Shown here: piece by piece, positions 24,722-35,863 of the stretch
How positions within the stretch are numbered: the first letter of the stretch is position 1
Layout of the letters: every line of letters starts with the position of its first letter
NCBI RefSeq assembly: GCF_004768545.1
Contig: NZ_CP038635.1
Coordinates: forward strand, 2,790,001-2,854,000
Source: Cupriavidus oxalaticus
Lineage (GTDB): Bacteria; Pseudomonadota; Gammaproteobacteria; Burkholderiales; Burkholderiaceae
Direction: 5' to 3'
DNA length: 64,000 nt
Made by a program: the position numbers and the translations under genes
The notes under the pieces: generated by a model
Database searches by the model: none
What the model was told of the DNA's origin: nothing
What the model saw: the letters and a program-made list of their open reading frames with translations, nothing else

Positions 24722-26782
24722 ATGACCGCACGTCGCATCCTCGTCACATCCGCCCTGCCTTATGCCAACGGCCAGATCCATATCGGCCACCTGGTGGAAT
24801 ACATCCAGACCGATATCTGGGTGCGTTTCCAGCGCATGATGGGCAACGAGGTCTACTACGTCGGCGCCGACGACACGCACGGCACCCCGGTGATGCTGCG
24901 CGCCGAGAAGGAAGGCATCACCCCCAAGCAGCTGATCGACCGCGTCTGGACCGAGCACAAGCGCGATTTCGACAGCTTCCTGGTGTCATTCGACAACTAC
25001 TACAGCACCGACGCGGATGAAAACCGCGAGCTGTGCGAGAAGATTTACCTGGCCCTGAAGGCCGAGGACCTGATCGCCGAGCGCGATGTCGAGCAGTTCT
25101 TCGACCCCGTCAAGAACATGTTCCTGCCGGACCGCTTCATCAAGGGCGAATGCCCCAAGTGCGGGGCCAAGGACCAGTACGGCGACTCGTGTGAGGTTTG
25201 CGGCACTACCTATGTGCCGACCGACCTGAAGAACCCTTACTCGGTGGTCTCGGGCGCCACGCCGGTGCGCAAGTCGTCGACGCACTTCTTCTTCAAGCTG
25301 TCCGATCCGCGCTGCGAGACCTTCCTGCGCGAATGGGTGGCCGACCTGGCGCAGCCCGAGGCCGCCAACAAGATGCAGGAATGGCTGGGCGGCGAAGGCG
25401 AGGCCTCGACCCTGTCGGACTGGGACATCTCGCGCGATGCGCCCTACTTCGGCTTCGAGATCCCCGGCGCTCCCGGCAAGTATTTCTATGTGTGGCTGGA
25501 CGCGCCGATCGGTTACTACGCCAGCTTCAGGAACCTGGCGCAGCAGCGCGGCATCGACTTCGACGCCTGGGTCGGCCCGCACTCCACCGCCGAGCAGTAC
25601 CACTTCATCGGCAAGGACATCCTGTACTTTCACACGCTGTTCTGGCCGGCAATGCTGCGCTTCTCGGGCTACCGCACGCCGACCAATGTGTTCGCACACG
25701 GCTTCCTGACGGTGGACGGCGCCAAGATGAGCAAGTCGCGCGGCACCTTCATCACCGCGCAGAGCTACATCGACACCGGCATGAACCCGGAATGGCTGCG
25801 CTACTACTTCGCCGCCAAGCTCAATGCGAGCATGGAAGACCTGGACCTGAACCTGGACGACTTCATCGCCCGGGTCAACAGCGACCTGATCGGCAAGTAC
25901 GTGAATATCGCCAGCCGCGCGGCTGGCTTCCTGGTCAAGCGCTTCGAAGGCAAGGTCGACGAGGCCGCGCTGGCGCACCCGCTGCTGGAGCAGCTGCGCC
26001 AGGCCGCGCCGCAGATCGCGCAGCTGTATGAAGCACGCGAGTACAGCAAGGCGCTGCGCCAGGTGATGGAACTGACCGACACGGTCAACGCCTTCGTCGA
26101 CACCGAGAAGCCGTGGGAACTGGCCAAGGACGAAAGCAAGCGCGCCGCGCTGCACGCCGCCTGCTCGGTGTCGCTGGAAGCCTTCCGCCTGCTGACGGTG
26201 TACCTGAAGCCGGTGGTGCCGAACGTGGCCGCCGGCGTCGAACGCTTCCTGAACGTCGAGCCGCTTGACTGGCGCGCCATCGACAAGCAGCTGTCCGCGG
26301 CCAACCCGGTGCAGGCCTACCAGCACCTGATGACGCGCGTCGATGCCAAGCAGGTCGACGCACTGCTGGCGGCCAACCGCGAATCGCTGCAGGCCACGGC
26401 GGCGCCCGCTGCCGCGGCAGCGTCGATCGAGCCGGTGGCCGAGACCATCACCATCGACGATTTCGCCAAGGTGGACCTGCGCGTGGCCAGGATTGTGGAA
26501 TGCCAGAAGGTCGAAGGCTCGAACAAGCTGCTGCAGCTGACGCTGGACCTGGGCGAAGGCAAGACCCGCAACGTGTTCTCGGGCATCCAGTCGGCCTACG
26601 CGCCCGAGCAGCTGGTCGGCAAGCTGACCGTGGTGGTGGCCAACCTGGCACCGCGCAAGATGAAGTTCGGGATGTCCGAGGGCATGGTGCTGGCGGCATC
26701 GGCGGCTGATGAGAAGGCCGCGCCGGGCCTGTACATCCTGGAGCCGCACAGCGGAGCGGTGCCGGGCATGCGGATTCGCTGA
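24722..26782 (+). CDS. metG: Methionyl-tRNA synthetase
   Basis: A 686-residue cytoplasmic enzyme that charges tRNA-Met. The class I HIGH motif is [11 protein letters not shown] near residue 20, the zinc-binding Cys sets are [18 protein letters not shown] near 143-160, and the KMSKS loop is [11 protein letters not shown] near 336. The anticodon-binding helices follow. After a short Ala-rich linker (about 560-575), a C-terminal tRNA-binding/dimerisation domain ([20 protein letters not shown] to the end) is present, as in the long form of E. coli MetG. It stands alone with its own terminator. Confidence 0.98.
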   Translation: MTARRILVTSALPYANGQIHIGHLVEYIQTDIWVRFQRMMGNEVYYVGADDTHGTPVMLRAEKEGITPKQLIDRVWTEHKRDFDSFLVSFDNYYSTDADENRELCEKIYLALKAEDLIAERDVEQFFDPVKNMFLPDRFIKGECPKCGAKDQYGDSCEVCGTTYVPTDLKNPYSVVSGATPVRKSSTHFFFKLSDPRCETFLREWVADLAQPEAANKMQEWLGGEGEASTLSDWDISRDAPYFGFEIPGAPGKYFYVWLDAPIGYYASFRNLAQQRGIDFDAWVGPHSTAEQYHFIGKDILYFHTLFWPAMLRFSGYRTPTNVFAHGFLTVDGAKMSKSRGTFITAQSYIDTGMNPEWLRYYFAAKLNASMEDLDLNLDDFIARVNSDLIGKYVNIASRAAGFLVKRFEGKVDEAALAHPLLEQLRQAAPQIAQLYEAREYSKALRQVMELTDTVNAFVDTEKPWELAKDESKRAALHAACSVSLEAFRLLTVYLKPVVPNVAAGVERFLNVEPLDWRAIDKQLSAANPVQAYQHLMTRVDAKQVDALLAANRESLQATAAPAAAAASIEPVAETITIDDFAKVDLRVARIVECQKVEGSNKLLQLTLDLGEGKTRNVFSGIQSAYAPEQLVGKLTVVVANLAPRKMKFGMSEGMVLAASAADEKAAPGLYILEPHSGAVPGMRIR

Positions 26783-26800
26783 AGCGGATCGCGCGCAGGA

Positions 26801-26835
26801 AGCGGCGGCGGCCTTCGGGCGGCCGCTTTTTTTTT
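26801..26835 (+). terminator. Rho-independent terminator of metG
   Basis: GC-rich stem AGCGGC (26801-26806) with GCCGCT (26822-26827), inner GCC-TTCG-GGC tetraloop, then a run of nine T residues. Confidence 0.88.
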
Positions 26836-26849
26836 GCACCGAGGTGGTG

Positions 26850-27398
26850 TCAGCCGCCCTGCATCTTCGACGGATCGTCGCTGCGCGAAGTCGTCGTCAC
26901 GGTGCCATCGCTGTTGAAATGCACATTGAAGAAGGCCTTGTCGGTCGAGGTCTCCATCCAGCGGTAGCCCCACACTTCTTCCTTCTTCAGCGCGAAGGCC
27001 TCGACCTTGGTCGGCTTGCCCAGCAGGCGGCGGATATCGTCCTTGCTCATGCCGGCGCGCACGCGCGCGAAATTCTCCGGCGTCAGCACCTGCTCGATGC
27101 GCGCGACCTTGCCGTCCGCGCCGATGGTGACCATCCACGTGGTGGTGCCCTCGGGGCCGCGCGGGTATTCCAGCCGGCGGCCGCCGTCTGCCTCTTCCCA
27201 GACGATCTCGGGCTTGCCGGCCTGGCGCCGCAGCTCTTCCTCGGTGGACTGGCCGGGCACGATGCCCTTGAACAGCTGGCTGTCGGGCTTGATCGCGTTC
27301 CAGGTGTTGCGCGCGGTTTCGCCCGCCTTGTTCATCGCTTCATCGACCTTGCGCTGGTCGCAGCCGAACAGCGCAAGCACAGAGGCAATCAGTCCCAT
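26850..27398 (-). CDS. BamE/SmpA-like lipoprotein
   Basis: A 182-residue predicted lipoprotein with the signal MGLIASVLALFGC (lipobox LFGC, Cys13). Two BamE-like units are visible: FKGIVPGQSTEEELRRQAGKP near residue 45, and ENFARVRAGMSKDDIRRLLGKP near 110. Each has the G-x-T/S-x(3)-L/R-GKP pattern of SmpA/OmlA domains. Strand-forming sequence follows (VWGYRWMETSTDKAFFNVHF). The start at ATG 27398 leaves no basic n-region, and the preceding in-frame residues (SPRRLAA) would suit a signal peptide but lack a start codon. It lies 58 bases after tamB and probably belongs to the same envelope-assembly group. Confidence 0.8.
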   Translation of the reverse strand: MGLIASVLALFGCDQRKVDEAMNKAGETARNTWNAIKPDSQLFKGIVPGQSTEEELRRQAGKPEIVWEEADGGRRLEYPRGPEGTTTWMVTIGADGKVARIEQVLTPENFARVRAGMSKDDIRRLLGKPTKVEAFALKKEEVWGYRWMETSTDKAFFNVHFNSDGTVTTTSRSDDPSKMQGG

Positions 27399-27456
27399 GG
27401 CGGCAAGGCGTCGCGGCGACGCGTAGTTGGCGGGGCGTAGGTGGGTGGCGCTTGCT

Positions 27457-30400
27457 TCAGCGGCGCACGGGCTCGGCAATGACTGCCGAAGCGGCCGCGG
27501 CCGCGCTTTCCGGATCGAGTATCTGGCCGTCATCCTGGCTCCTGCTGGTGCCGCGGCGGTTCGAGGCGCCCGAGAACAGGATCGCCCAGCTGTCGAAGCG
27601 GCGGTTGAACAAGACCGACAATCCGTTGATGGAGCCGCCCTTGGCAATCAGCGACCAACGCCGCGAGAACTGCCAGGTCAGCTTCACCACGTTGGAGGCC
27701 GAGGTCAGGCTCTGTTCGTAGCCCACCGCGATCTGGTCGGTGATGGCCTTGCCCATGCTGACCACCTGCTGGTCGTTCAGGCCCGCGGTGCTGGGCCCGA
27801 TCGAGAATTCGTCGATGCCGAAATGCGAGACGATGCCCTTGCCCGCCTTGCCGCCGATCATGCCGAGCGCCGCCCCGCCCAGCGCGGCGCCGCCAAGCGC
27901 CCGCTGCTGGCCCGCGCCGGCGCTTTCGGCGCCGTAGCCGAACATCAGCCACGACAGCTTGTCTTCGTCGGGCACGTTGGGCTCCGACACCAGCCGCACG
28001 CGCGGCAGCCGCACCGTGCCGGTCACCTCGACGCCCGCCTCCACTTCCTGGTTGCGGCGCATGGCGCGGATGTTCATGTTCGGGTTGTCGATCGGGCCGT
28101 TGAAGTTGATGATACCGCGCTCGATGTCCAGCTTGCGGCCGAAGGCCTCGTAGGTGCCATCCGTCACGCGCACCGTGCCGATGGCCTTCAGCGGCACCAG
28201 CGGTTCGCTCTTGACCCCGAGCTGGCCGGCCAGCAGCAGGTCGGCGCCCGCGCCGCGGAAGCGGAAGTCGTTGCCCAGGTCGACGGTCAGGTCGATCACC
28301 GGGCTGAACTTGCTCGCCGGCTTGGTCTCGGGCACCACCGGCGTCGCGGCGGTCTTGACCGCGCGCTGGTCCTTGCGGCGGATCACCACCACGTCGTCGC
28401 CCAGCACCGGCGCGCCGGCCTTGGGCAGGTCGAACAGGCCGCGGTCGACGCGGAACTTGCCGCGGATCACGACCTGCTTGTTTTCGTTGGCGATGCTGGC
28501 ATCGCCCGACACCACCAGCGTGCGTTCCGGGCTGGCGAACAGCTGCAGCTTGTCGGCGACGATCTTGCCGGTCAGGTTGGGATCGGCCTCGCCCAGCTTG
28601 ACGTTGCCGGTGGCGGTGATCTTGCCGTCGCCGCCGTGGAACTCGACGTGCTTCAGTTCCACTGTGTTCTGGTCGAGCGCCACGCGCACGGTGCCGTCGG
28701 TCAGGCGCAGGCCGATGTCATACAGCGTGACGGCGAGATTGTCGCCATCGATGGTGCCGGCCAGCAGCGGCGCGCCGACCGTGCCGCCCAGCCGCAGCGC
28801 CGCGGCCAGGCGCCCGTCGAAGGCATACTGCGGCCCGGTCAGCGCCTCGAGCGACTTCAGGCGCGGCACATCGACCGTGACGGTGCCCGCCAGCGTCGAT
28901 GCCGGCCCCACCGTCTGCAGGCCCTGTTCCTGCACCAGCCCGGCCGAGGCATCGACCACCACCTTGCCGATGCGCCCCGACACCATGCCGCCGCGCAGCG
29001 CGATGCGGTTGCCGCCCGCCTCGGCGCGCAGGCTGGTTTCGCCCAGGCCCATGGTGGTAAAGCCGCGGCCGGCATTGACCGACAGGTCGCCGCTGCGCCG
29101 GCGTACTTCGGCAAACCCGCTCGCGGTCTCGGCCAGCGCCAGGTTCCAGCGGCCGTCGATGACCAGGTCGGAGCGCACCGGCGGTTTCTCGCCGGTGATG
29201 GTTTCCATCAGTTCGAGCACGTGGCCGACCTGCAGGCCGTTCAGCGTGCCCTGGCTGCGGATGCGGCCATGGTCCCAGTCGAAGCTGTCGATGGCGAGCG
29301 TGGCGTTGTCCATCAGCAGCCGCGTGGCGCCCAGGCGCACGCGCTGGTCGGCGACCAGCAGCTGTGTCGGCGCGGCCAGCCGCAGGTTGACGGTGCTGCG
29401 CTCTTCCAGCGTGCGGATGGTGCCGTTCCAGCCCTCCTTGCCTTTCCATGCGCCCTGCCCCGCCAGCGCCAGCTGCAGCGGCCGGCGGTTCAGGGTGCCG
29501 GCGGCCTTGACGTCGAAGGCGTGGTTGGCCTGGGTGCCGTTGAGGGTCGCGTCGAGCGTGCTGAGGCTGGCCTGCGGCCCGCGGTAGTCGCGCGCGGCCA
29601 GCTGCACCGACAGCGGTCCGTCCAGCCCGCCACGCACCTCGGCGCGGCCGCTGGCGCTGGCCACCTTGTGCGGTCCCACTTCCAGTGCCTGCGCGTTGTA
29701 GTCGGCCACCACCTCGGGCTTCTTCAGCGTGCCGGTGATGGTGGCATCGAGCTTGAGCTTGCCGGCCACGCCGAACTTGAGCCGCGCCAGCTGCGGCGCG
29801 TCGACCGCCAGCCTGAGCTGGTCGCCGCGCGCGCCGAAGCTGCCGCGCAGGTTGGCCTGGTTGCCGGCCATATTGAGCGCCGCTTCGCTTGGCAGCAGCC
29901 GCTCGCCGGCGAGCCGCACCTTGCCGCCGCCGGTCATCGGCAGGCCGGCGTATTCGCTCTCGTGCACGGCAAAATCCAGCGCCACGCCAAGCACCGGGGC
30001 AATCTCGCCGCTGGCGCTGAAGTCAGCGTTGATACGGCCCGCGGCCACCTTGGCCAGCCGCGACGGATCGAATGACGCCAGCTTGCCCTTGAAGCTGAAC
30101 GGCTGCCTGTCCTTCAGGCCGAGCTTGCCTTCCGCGCTCAGCACGCCGGGGCCGACGGTCGCGCGCAGCGCGCCCAGCGTGACGGTGTCGGCGTCCATGC
30201 TGGCGTCGGCGAACAGCTTGAGCGCAGCGCCGGACAGGTCCAGCGCCACGCTCTGCCGGCCGGGCTCCATGCGCAGCACCACCGGGCCGGACAGGCTGGC
30301 GCTGGTGAGCGAGCCATGCAGCGCCGCGGGGTCGAGCCGGTGCACGTCAAGGTCGAAGCCGCCGCGCCCATCGCGCAGCGAGCCGCCGCCGGTGATTTCG

Positions 30401-31572
30401 GCCTTGCCGGTCAGCGCCACGCGCAGGTTGCTGATGGCCTGCGCCATTTCGCTCAGTTCGACGTGGGCGCGCACCGAATGCACGGGCAGGCGCTCCTTGT
30501 CGAGCAGGCCGGCTTCAAGGTTGCGGATCTCGATGTCGCCTGCGACGGCAAGCGGCGCGGGCGGCGGCACCGCGGCGGGTGCGGATGCGGAGGGTGCGGA
30601 TGCGGCAGGCGGCGCCGGGGTCGCCGCCGCGCCATCCACCGGCCGCAGCTCGGCATGCACCGTCAGGTCGGCCTGCGGCGCGGTGGGGCTGAACAGCCGC
30701 GGGTTGATGCGCTCGCCATCGACCAGCAGGTTTGTAAACGGCACCTTGCCGAACGGCGTCAGGTCGGCGCCGGCGCGCGCATGGATGCGGTCGCCGTTGG
30801 CCTGCAGCTCGGCGCGCAAGGCTTCGAGCGTGCCCCTGGCGGTGGCGTTGACGGCAAAGGACTCCTTCTGCCAGCTCGCCTCCAGCAGCGCCTCGGCGCT
30901 GAGCGGGAATGGCGCGCGTGCGCCGATCTGGGCGTTGGTTGCAAGCTTGCCGTACGGCGTCTCCAGCTTGTCCACGCTGACGCGGTGGTGCTGGCCGTCG
31001 CTGTGCAGTGCGCCGGACAGGTTGGCGAACACCATCGGCTCGGCGGCGGGTGACGTGCCCTGCAGCAGCGCCAGCCGCTCCAGGGTCAGCGCGTCGACGT
31101 CGATCGCCAGCGGCAGTTCCAGCGACTTCGGCATCTGCGCCGGCTCGGTGCTCGGCTCTGACGGGCCCAGCCGGACCTCGACCTTGCCGATGCGCAGGTA
31201 GTCCAAGTGCAGGCGGCGCGGCTGCCAGGTCATGGCCCAGCTGCCATCGACGCGGTCCACCGTCACGCGGGTCTGGCCGCTGGCAAAGACCACGTCGCGC
31301 AGCCGCAGGCCATGCGCCACCGTGCCGCCTTCGAGCCGGCCGCTGAGCATGCCGGCCGACAGCCGAGTCGCCAGCGTCCACAGGTGGCGCGTGCCGGCCT
31401 CGGTGCCCAGTGCCGCCACGCCCGCGCCGACCAGCGCCACCACCAGCAACACCAGCACGCCGACCAGCCAGGCGAGCGCGCGCCATACGCGCCGGCGCTT
31501 GCGCGGCGCGGGCGGGTTCGGCTCAGTGGGCGTGCCCTCGCCGGGCACGTCGGGCAGGTCGTGGGCGCTCAT
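27457..31572 (-). CDS. tamB: TamB, translocation and assembly module inner-membrane protein
   Basis: A 1371-residue protein with one N-terminal membrane helix (about residues 30-55, LAWLVGVLVLLVVALVGAGV) and a very long beta-helical periplasmic part. It ends in the conserved DUF490 domain (about 1020-1371) with KLDIERGIINFNGPIDNPN, SYAGxxES-like and DKLSWLMFGYG segments. With TamA it bridges the envelope for outer-membrane protein insertion and possibly phospholipid transport. An insertion rich in Ala/Pro lies near residue 325-345 (PAAPAP-like). It starts 28 bases after tamA, forming the usual tamAB operon. Confidence 0.95.
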   Translation of the reverse strand: MSAHDLPDVPGEGTPTEPNPPAPRKRRRVWRALAWLVGVLVLLVVALVGAGVAALGTEAGTRHLWTLATRLSAGMLSGRLEGGTVAHGLRLRDVVFASGQTRVTVDRVDGSWAMTWQPRRLHLDYLRIGKVEVRLGPSEPSTEPAQMPKSLELPLAIDVDALTLERLALLQGTSPAAEPMVFANLSGALHSDGQHHRVSVDKLETPYGKLATNAQIGARAPFPLSAEALLEASWQKESFAVNATARGTLEALRAELQANGDRIHARAGADLTPFGKVPFTNLLVDGERINPRLFSPTAPQADLTVHAELRPVDGAAATPAPPAASAPSASAPAAVPPPAPLAVAGDIEIRNLEAGLLDKERLPVHSVRAHVELSEMAQAISNLRVALTGKAEITGGGSLRDGRGGFDLDVHRLDPAALHGSLTSASLSGPVVLRMEPGRQSVALDLSGAALKLFADASMDADTVTLGALRATVGPGVLSAEGKLGLKDRQPFSFKGKLASFDPSRLAKVAAGRINADFSASGEIAPVLGVALDFAVHESEYAGLPMTGGGKVRLAGERLLPSEAALNMAGNQANLRGSFGARGDQLRLAVDAPQLARLKFGVAGKLKLDATITGTLKKPEVVADYNAQALEVGPHKVASASGRAEVRGGLDGPLSVQLAARDYRGPQASLSTLDATLNGTQANHAFDVKAAGTLNRRPLQLALAGQGAWKGKEGWNGTIRTLEERSTVNLRLAAPTQLLVADQRVRLGATRLLMDNATLAIDSFDWDHGRIRSQGTLNGLQVGHVLELMETITGEKPPVRSDLVIDGRWNLALAETASGFAEVRRRSGDLSVNAGRGFTTMGLGETSLRAEAGGNRIALRGGMVSGRIGKVVVDASAGLVQEQGLQTVGPASTLAGTVTVDVPRLKSLEALTGPQYAFDGRLAAALRLGGTVGAPLLAGTIDGDNLAVTLYDIGLRLTDGTVRVALDQNTVELKHVEFHGGDGKITATGNVKLGEADPNLTGKIVADKLQLFASPERTLVVSGDASIANENKQVVIRGKFRVDRGLFDLPKAGAPVLGDDVVVIRRKDQRAVKTAATPVVPETKPASKFSPVIDLTVDLGNDFRFRGAGADLLLAGQLGVKSEPLVPLKAIGTVRVTDGTYEAFGRKLDIERGIINFNGPIDNPNMNIRAMRRNQEVEAGVEVTGTVRLPRVRLVSEPNVPDEDKLSWLMFGYGAESAGAGQQRALGGAALGGAALGMIGGKAGKGIVSHFGIDEFSIGPSTAGLNDQQVVSMGKAITDQIAVGYEQSLTSASNVVKLTWQFSRRWSLIAKGGSINGLSVLFNRRFDSWAILFSGASNRRGTSRSQDDGQILDPESAAAAASAVIAEPVRR

Positions 31573-31600
31573 GTTCGCATCCCATGCGCGCGGGCGGCCA

Positions 31601-33418
31601 TCAGAACGCCACCCCCAGCGAGATATGCGGCCGGAACTGCTGTTCCTGGATGCCGTAGCCGACGTCCAGCTGCAGCGGGCCCACCGGCGTGCGCCAGCGC
31701 ACGCCGACGCCCACGCCGTTGTAGATCGTCACGCCGCGCAGGTTGTCGGCGGCCGTGCCCAGGTCCCAGAACACCGCCACGCCCCAGTCCGGCTTGAACC
31801 AGTACTGGTACTCCAGGCTGCCGGTGCCGAGATACTTGGCCGGCAGGATGCTGGAGCCGCTGGGGGTGCCGATCGACTGGTAGGTGTAGCCGCGGATCGA
31901 ATCGGTGCCGCCGGCGCGGAAGCGCAGCGTTGCCGGGATCTGGCTCGAACTGTCGCCGGTCAGGTCGGCGCCCAGTTCCAGCCGCGCCACCACCAGGTCG
32001 CGCTTGCCCACCGGGATGTACTGGCGGATACGGCCATACAGGCGCAGGAAGGTGGCATCGCTGAGGAAACCCCGCGCGGCCACGCCGACCTGGGTGCTGA
32101 TCACGTTGCCGCGGCGCGGGAACACCGGGTTGTCGACATCGCGCCGGGTCCAGGCGAAGGCCGGCACCAGCGCCTTGCTGATCTGGGCCGCCTGGCCCTC
32201 GGGCAGCAGCTTGTCATAGTAGAAGTCGAGCGACGTGGTGACGTCGTACTTCTCGCGCGAGCGCGAGCGCTTCAGGCCCGCGCGCAGGCTGGTGGTATCG
32301 GTGTTCTCGAGATCGATGGTGCGCTCGTAGCTGCTGTACACGCTGTTGCGGTAGGCGCCGCGGGACGGCGGCATCGCCGCCTCGGCGAACAGGTAGGACC
32401 GCTTCTGTTCGATCCGCGCTTGCGAGTCGAAGGTCCAGGCGCGGTTGAACAGGTTGTAGTAGGAATAGCGCCCTTCCACCTGTGCGCCGGTATCGGTGGT
32501 AAAGCCGACGCCGCTGTTGAGCCGGTGCACCGGGTATTCGCGCACGCGCACCGACACCGGCGCGGTGACCACGCCGTCGGGCGCCTTGTCGGCATCCGGC
32601 GGCGGCTCCAGGTCGACCTGGACGTTGGAGAAATACGGCTGGTTCTGGATCGCGCGCTGCAGCTCGAGCAGCCGCTCGACGCGGTACGGCTCGCCCTCGC
32701 TGAGCGGGTTGACGTTGTAGACGATCTCTTCCGGGTAACGGCGGTTGCCGCGGACCTTGAGCGGCCCCAGCAGGTAGGCCGGCCCGCTGGCGTAGTGCGC
32801 GGACAGGTCGGCGCGCAGCTCGTCGGGCTCCACCCGCGCCTGCGACGCTGCCAGCCGCGCACCGTAGTAGTTGTGGCTCTGCAGCGTCATCAGCGCGTCT
32901 TCCTTGGCCTTGTCCCAGTCGGCCTGGCGGAACGGGTCGCCCGCCGGCAGGCCCCACTTGGCCTGCATCTCGGCCACCTGCTCGGGCGAGCGCGTCGCCG
33001 CCGGGCCGGTCACCTGGACATCGACATTGCGGATCAGCGTGCGCGCGCCAGGGTCGACCGTGACGTGGACCACGCGCTTGTCGCCCTCGCCCTCCACGCG
33101 GGTGGTGGTGGTCGGATCGAAATAGCCTTCGGTCGAGGTGAACTGGCGCACCTGCTCGCCCACGGTCTCGACCATGTAGTCGAACTGGTCCTGCGACAGG
33201 TCGGTGCGGTCCTTGTAGCGCGACAGGTCCAGGTGCTCTTCGAGCATCTCCTTGATCGGCTTGGGGGCTTCGACCTCGACCTTGTAGGCGCCGAGCGCGG
33301 CACCGGCCGGCAGCAGCATCATCAGCAGCGCGGCGAGCGCGAACGCGGCCGCGCGCGCCCGCCAGGGCAGCGGCGCGGGATGTGCCGTATCCGTCCCCCC
33401 GGTGCGGTCGATCGTCAT
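31601..33418 (-). CDS. tamA: TamA, BamA-family outer-membrane assembly protein
   Basis: A 605-residue outer-membrane protein. A signal sequence (about 20-43) leads to periplasmic POTRA repeats (about 45-250, including YFDPTTTTRVEG and LKVRGNRRYPEEIVYN) and then a C-terminal 16-strand beta-barrel of the bacterial surface antigen family. This contains GGTDSIRGYTYQSIG (the conserved RGY motif) and ends with the aromatic-terminated strand FRPHISLGVAF, the Bam recognition signal. The start could lie a little downstream because the n-region is long. It is followed by tamB after 28 bases. Confidence 0.95.
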   Translation of the reverse strand: MTIDRTGGTDTAHPAPLPWRARAAAFALAALLMMLLPAGAALGAYKVEVEAPKPIKEMLEEHLDLSRYKDRTDLSQDQFDYMVETVGEQVRQFTSTEGYFDPTTTTRVEGEGDKRVVHVTVDPGARTLIRNVDVQVTGPAATRSPEQVAEMQAKWGLPAGDPFRQADWDKAKEDALMTLQSHNYYGARLAASQARVEPDELRADLSAHYASGPAYLLGPLKVRGNRRYPEEIVYNVNPLSEGEPYRVERLLELQRAIQNQPYFSNVQVDLEPPPDADKAPDGVVTAPVSVRVREYPVHRLNSGVGFTTDTGAQVEGRYSYYNLFNRAWTFDSQARIEQKRSYLFAEAAMPPSRGAYRNSVYSSYERTIDLENTDTTSLRAGLKRSRSREKYDVTTSLDFYYDKLLPEGQAAQISKALVPAFAWTRRDVDNPVFPRRGNVISTQVGVAARGFLSDATFLRLYGRIRQYIPVGKRDLVVARLELGADLTGDSSSQIPATLRFRAGGTDSIRGYTYQSIGTPSGSSILPAKYLGTGSLEYQYWFKPDWGVAVFWDLGTAADNLRGVTIYNGVGVGVRWRTPVGPLQLDVGYGIQEQQFRPHISLGVAF

Positions 33419-33666
33419 CCGTTGAAGTCGCCGGGCGCCCCGGACGCGGTGTCAGCAGGTTTAGCGGTGATAGCGGTGTCTCGCGGCATCGCCGTTTGTC
33501 CACACATACGAAGTCGGTATTTGACCACACACCGCGCTGCGTCCGGAATCTTCCTACCCCCGGAAAGCAGGCCGGGGGCCAAATGCGACCCCGCGCCGGG
33601 CCGATACTGTAAAATCCTGCCCCACTGCATCCATTACACGCCCCAAGCGGCGCATACGGTTTCACC

Positions 33667-33858
33667 ATGGCCATGTACGAATCCGAGATCACCCAGTTCC
33701 TGAAGCAGCTCAAGCAAGAGCGCCCGACGCTCGAAGCCGAGCAGCGCGACGGCCGCGCCCTGCTGTGGGACAAGGCGCCGATCGACCTGGAAGAGCGCGC
33801 CCGCGCCCAGGCGTCGCGCGTGGCCCAGAAGCCATACGTCTACTCCCAGGACAACTGA
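33667..33858 (+). CDS. DUF3460 small protein
   Basis: A 63-residue soluble protein (MAMYESEITQFLKQLKQERP) of the DUF3460 family, rich in charged residues and probably helical. No function is known. It lies 28 bases before scpA and is found there in relatives, so it is probably co-transcribed with it. A TAAAAT -10 candidate lies at 33610-33615. The 248-base gap to tamA on the left shows this promoter and nothing else recognised. Confidence 0.85.
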   Translation: MAMYESEITQFLKQLKQERPTLEAEQRDGRALLWDKAPIDLEERARAQASRVAQKPYVYSQDN

Positions 33859-33886
33859 TCCCCCCCAGCGCGCCCTGCCACCGGCG

Positions 33887-34777
33887 ATGAGCACAGCCGA
33901 CCAGGACAAGCTGCCGCTGCCCGCCGCGGTCGCCGGCGCTGCCGACAACCTTGCCGGGCCCGCGGGTCCCGCCGACATGGTCGACGGGATGGCGTTCGCG
34001 CGCCTGTACGGCGAGCCGCTGTTCAAGCTGCCGCAGGACCTATACATCCCGCCCGATGCGCTCGAAATCTTCCTGGAAGCGTTCGAAGGCCCGCTGGACC
34101 TGCTGCTGTACCTGATCCGCAAGCAGAACTTCAACGTCCTCGACATCCCGATGTCGCAGGTCACGCGACAGTACCTGTCGTATATCGAGCAGATCCGCAA
34201 GACCAACCTGGAGCTGGCGGCGGAATACCTGCTGATGGCGGCCATGCTGATCGAGATCAAGTCGCGCATGCTGCTGCCGGTCAAGAAGGCCGACAGCGAC
34301 GAAGACGCCGAGGACCCGCGCGCCGAACTGGTGCGCCGCCTGCTGGAGTACGAGCAGATGAAGCTGGCCGCGCAGCGCCTGGACACGGTGCCGCAGCTCG
34401 GCCGCGACTTCCTGCGCTCGCAGGTCTATATCGAGCAGAGCCTGGCGCCGCGCTTCCCCGAAGTCGAGACCATCGACCTGCAGGCCGCCTGGGCCGACGT
34501 GCTCAAGCGCGCCAAGCTGAACCAGCACCACAAGATCTCGCGCGAGGAGCTATCGGTGCGCGAGCACATGAGCCAGATCCTGCGCCGGCTGCAGCATGCG
34601 CGCTTCATGGAGTTCTCGGAACTGTTCGAGGACGCGATCCGCTCGGGCAAGGGCGTGCCGGTGGTGGTGGTCAACTTTATCGCCATGCTGGAGCTGTCGC
34701 GCGAGTCGCTGGTCGAGATCACCCAGGCCGAGCCGTTCGCGCCAATTTATGTGCGATTGGCGTACAGCCCTTCCTGA
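33887..34777 (+). CDS. scpA: Segregation and condensation protein A
   Basis: A 296-residue kleisin that joins SMC and ScpB in the condensin complex acting on chromosome organisation. The kleisin N-terminal domain (about residues 60-150: EAFEGPLDLLLYLIRKQNFN, DIPMSQVTRQYL, LAAEYLLMAAMLIEIKSRML) and the C-terminal winged helix (HARFMEFSELFEDAIRSG, VVVNFIAMLELSRESLVEI) are both clear. An N-terminal extension of about 55 residues is specific to this group. scpB is not next to it. Confidence 0.95.
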   Translation: MSTADQDKLPLPAAVAGAADNLAGPAGPADMVDGMAFARLYGEPLFKLPQDLYIPPDALEIFLEAFEGPLDLLLYLIRKQNFNVLDIPMSQVTRQYLSYIEQIRKTNLELAAEYLLMAAMLIEIKSRMLLPVKKADSDEDAEDPRAELVRRLLEYEQMKLAAQRLDTVPQLGRDFLRSQVYIEQSLAPRFPEVETIDLQAAWADVLKRAKLNQHHKISREELSVREHMSQILRRLQHARFMEFSELFEDAIRSGKGVPVVVVNFIAMLELSRESLVEITQAEPFAPIYVRLAYSPS

Positions 34778-34845
34778 CCCACCCTTGCGGCAGGGTCCGC
34801 CCCCGTCCCACTTGATCTACAATCCGCCGACAGCCGGCACAATAG

Positions 34846-35805
<960 letters not shown>

Positions 35806-35832
35806 GCGCGGGCGCGGGTTAGCGGGTTTCGC

Positions 35833-35863
35833 AAAAAAAAGCAGGCCGCCGGCCTGCTTCTTT
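35833..35863. terminator. Bidirectional terminator between panC and the PepSY gene
   Basis: GCAGGCC (35841-35847) and GGCCTGC (35851-35857) form a stem around GCC, with an A run on the left and TTCTTTC on the right, so it can stop transcription from both convergent genes. Confidence 0.88.
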
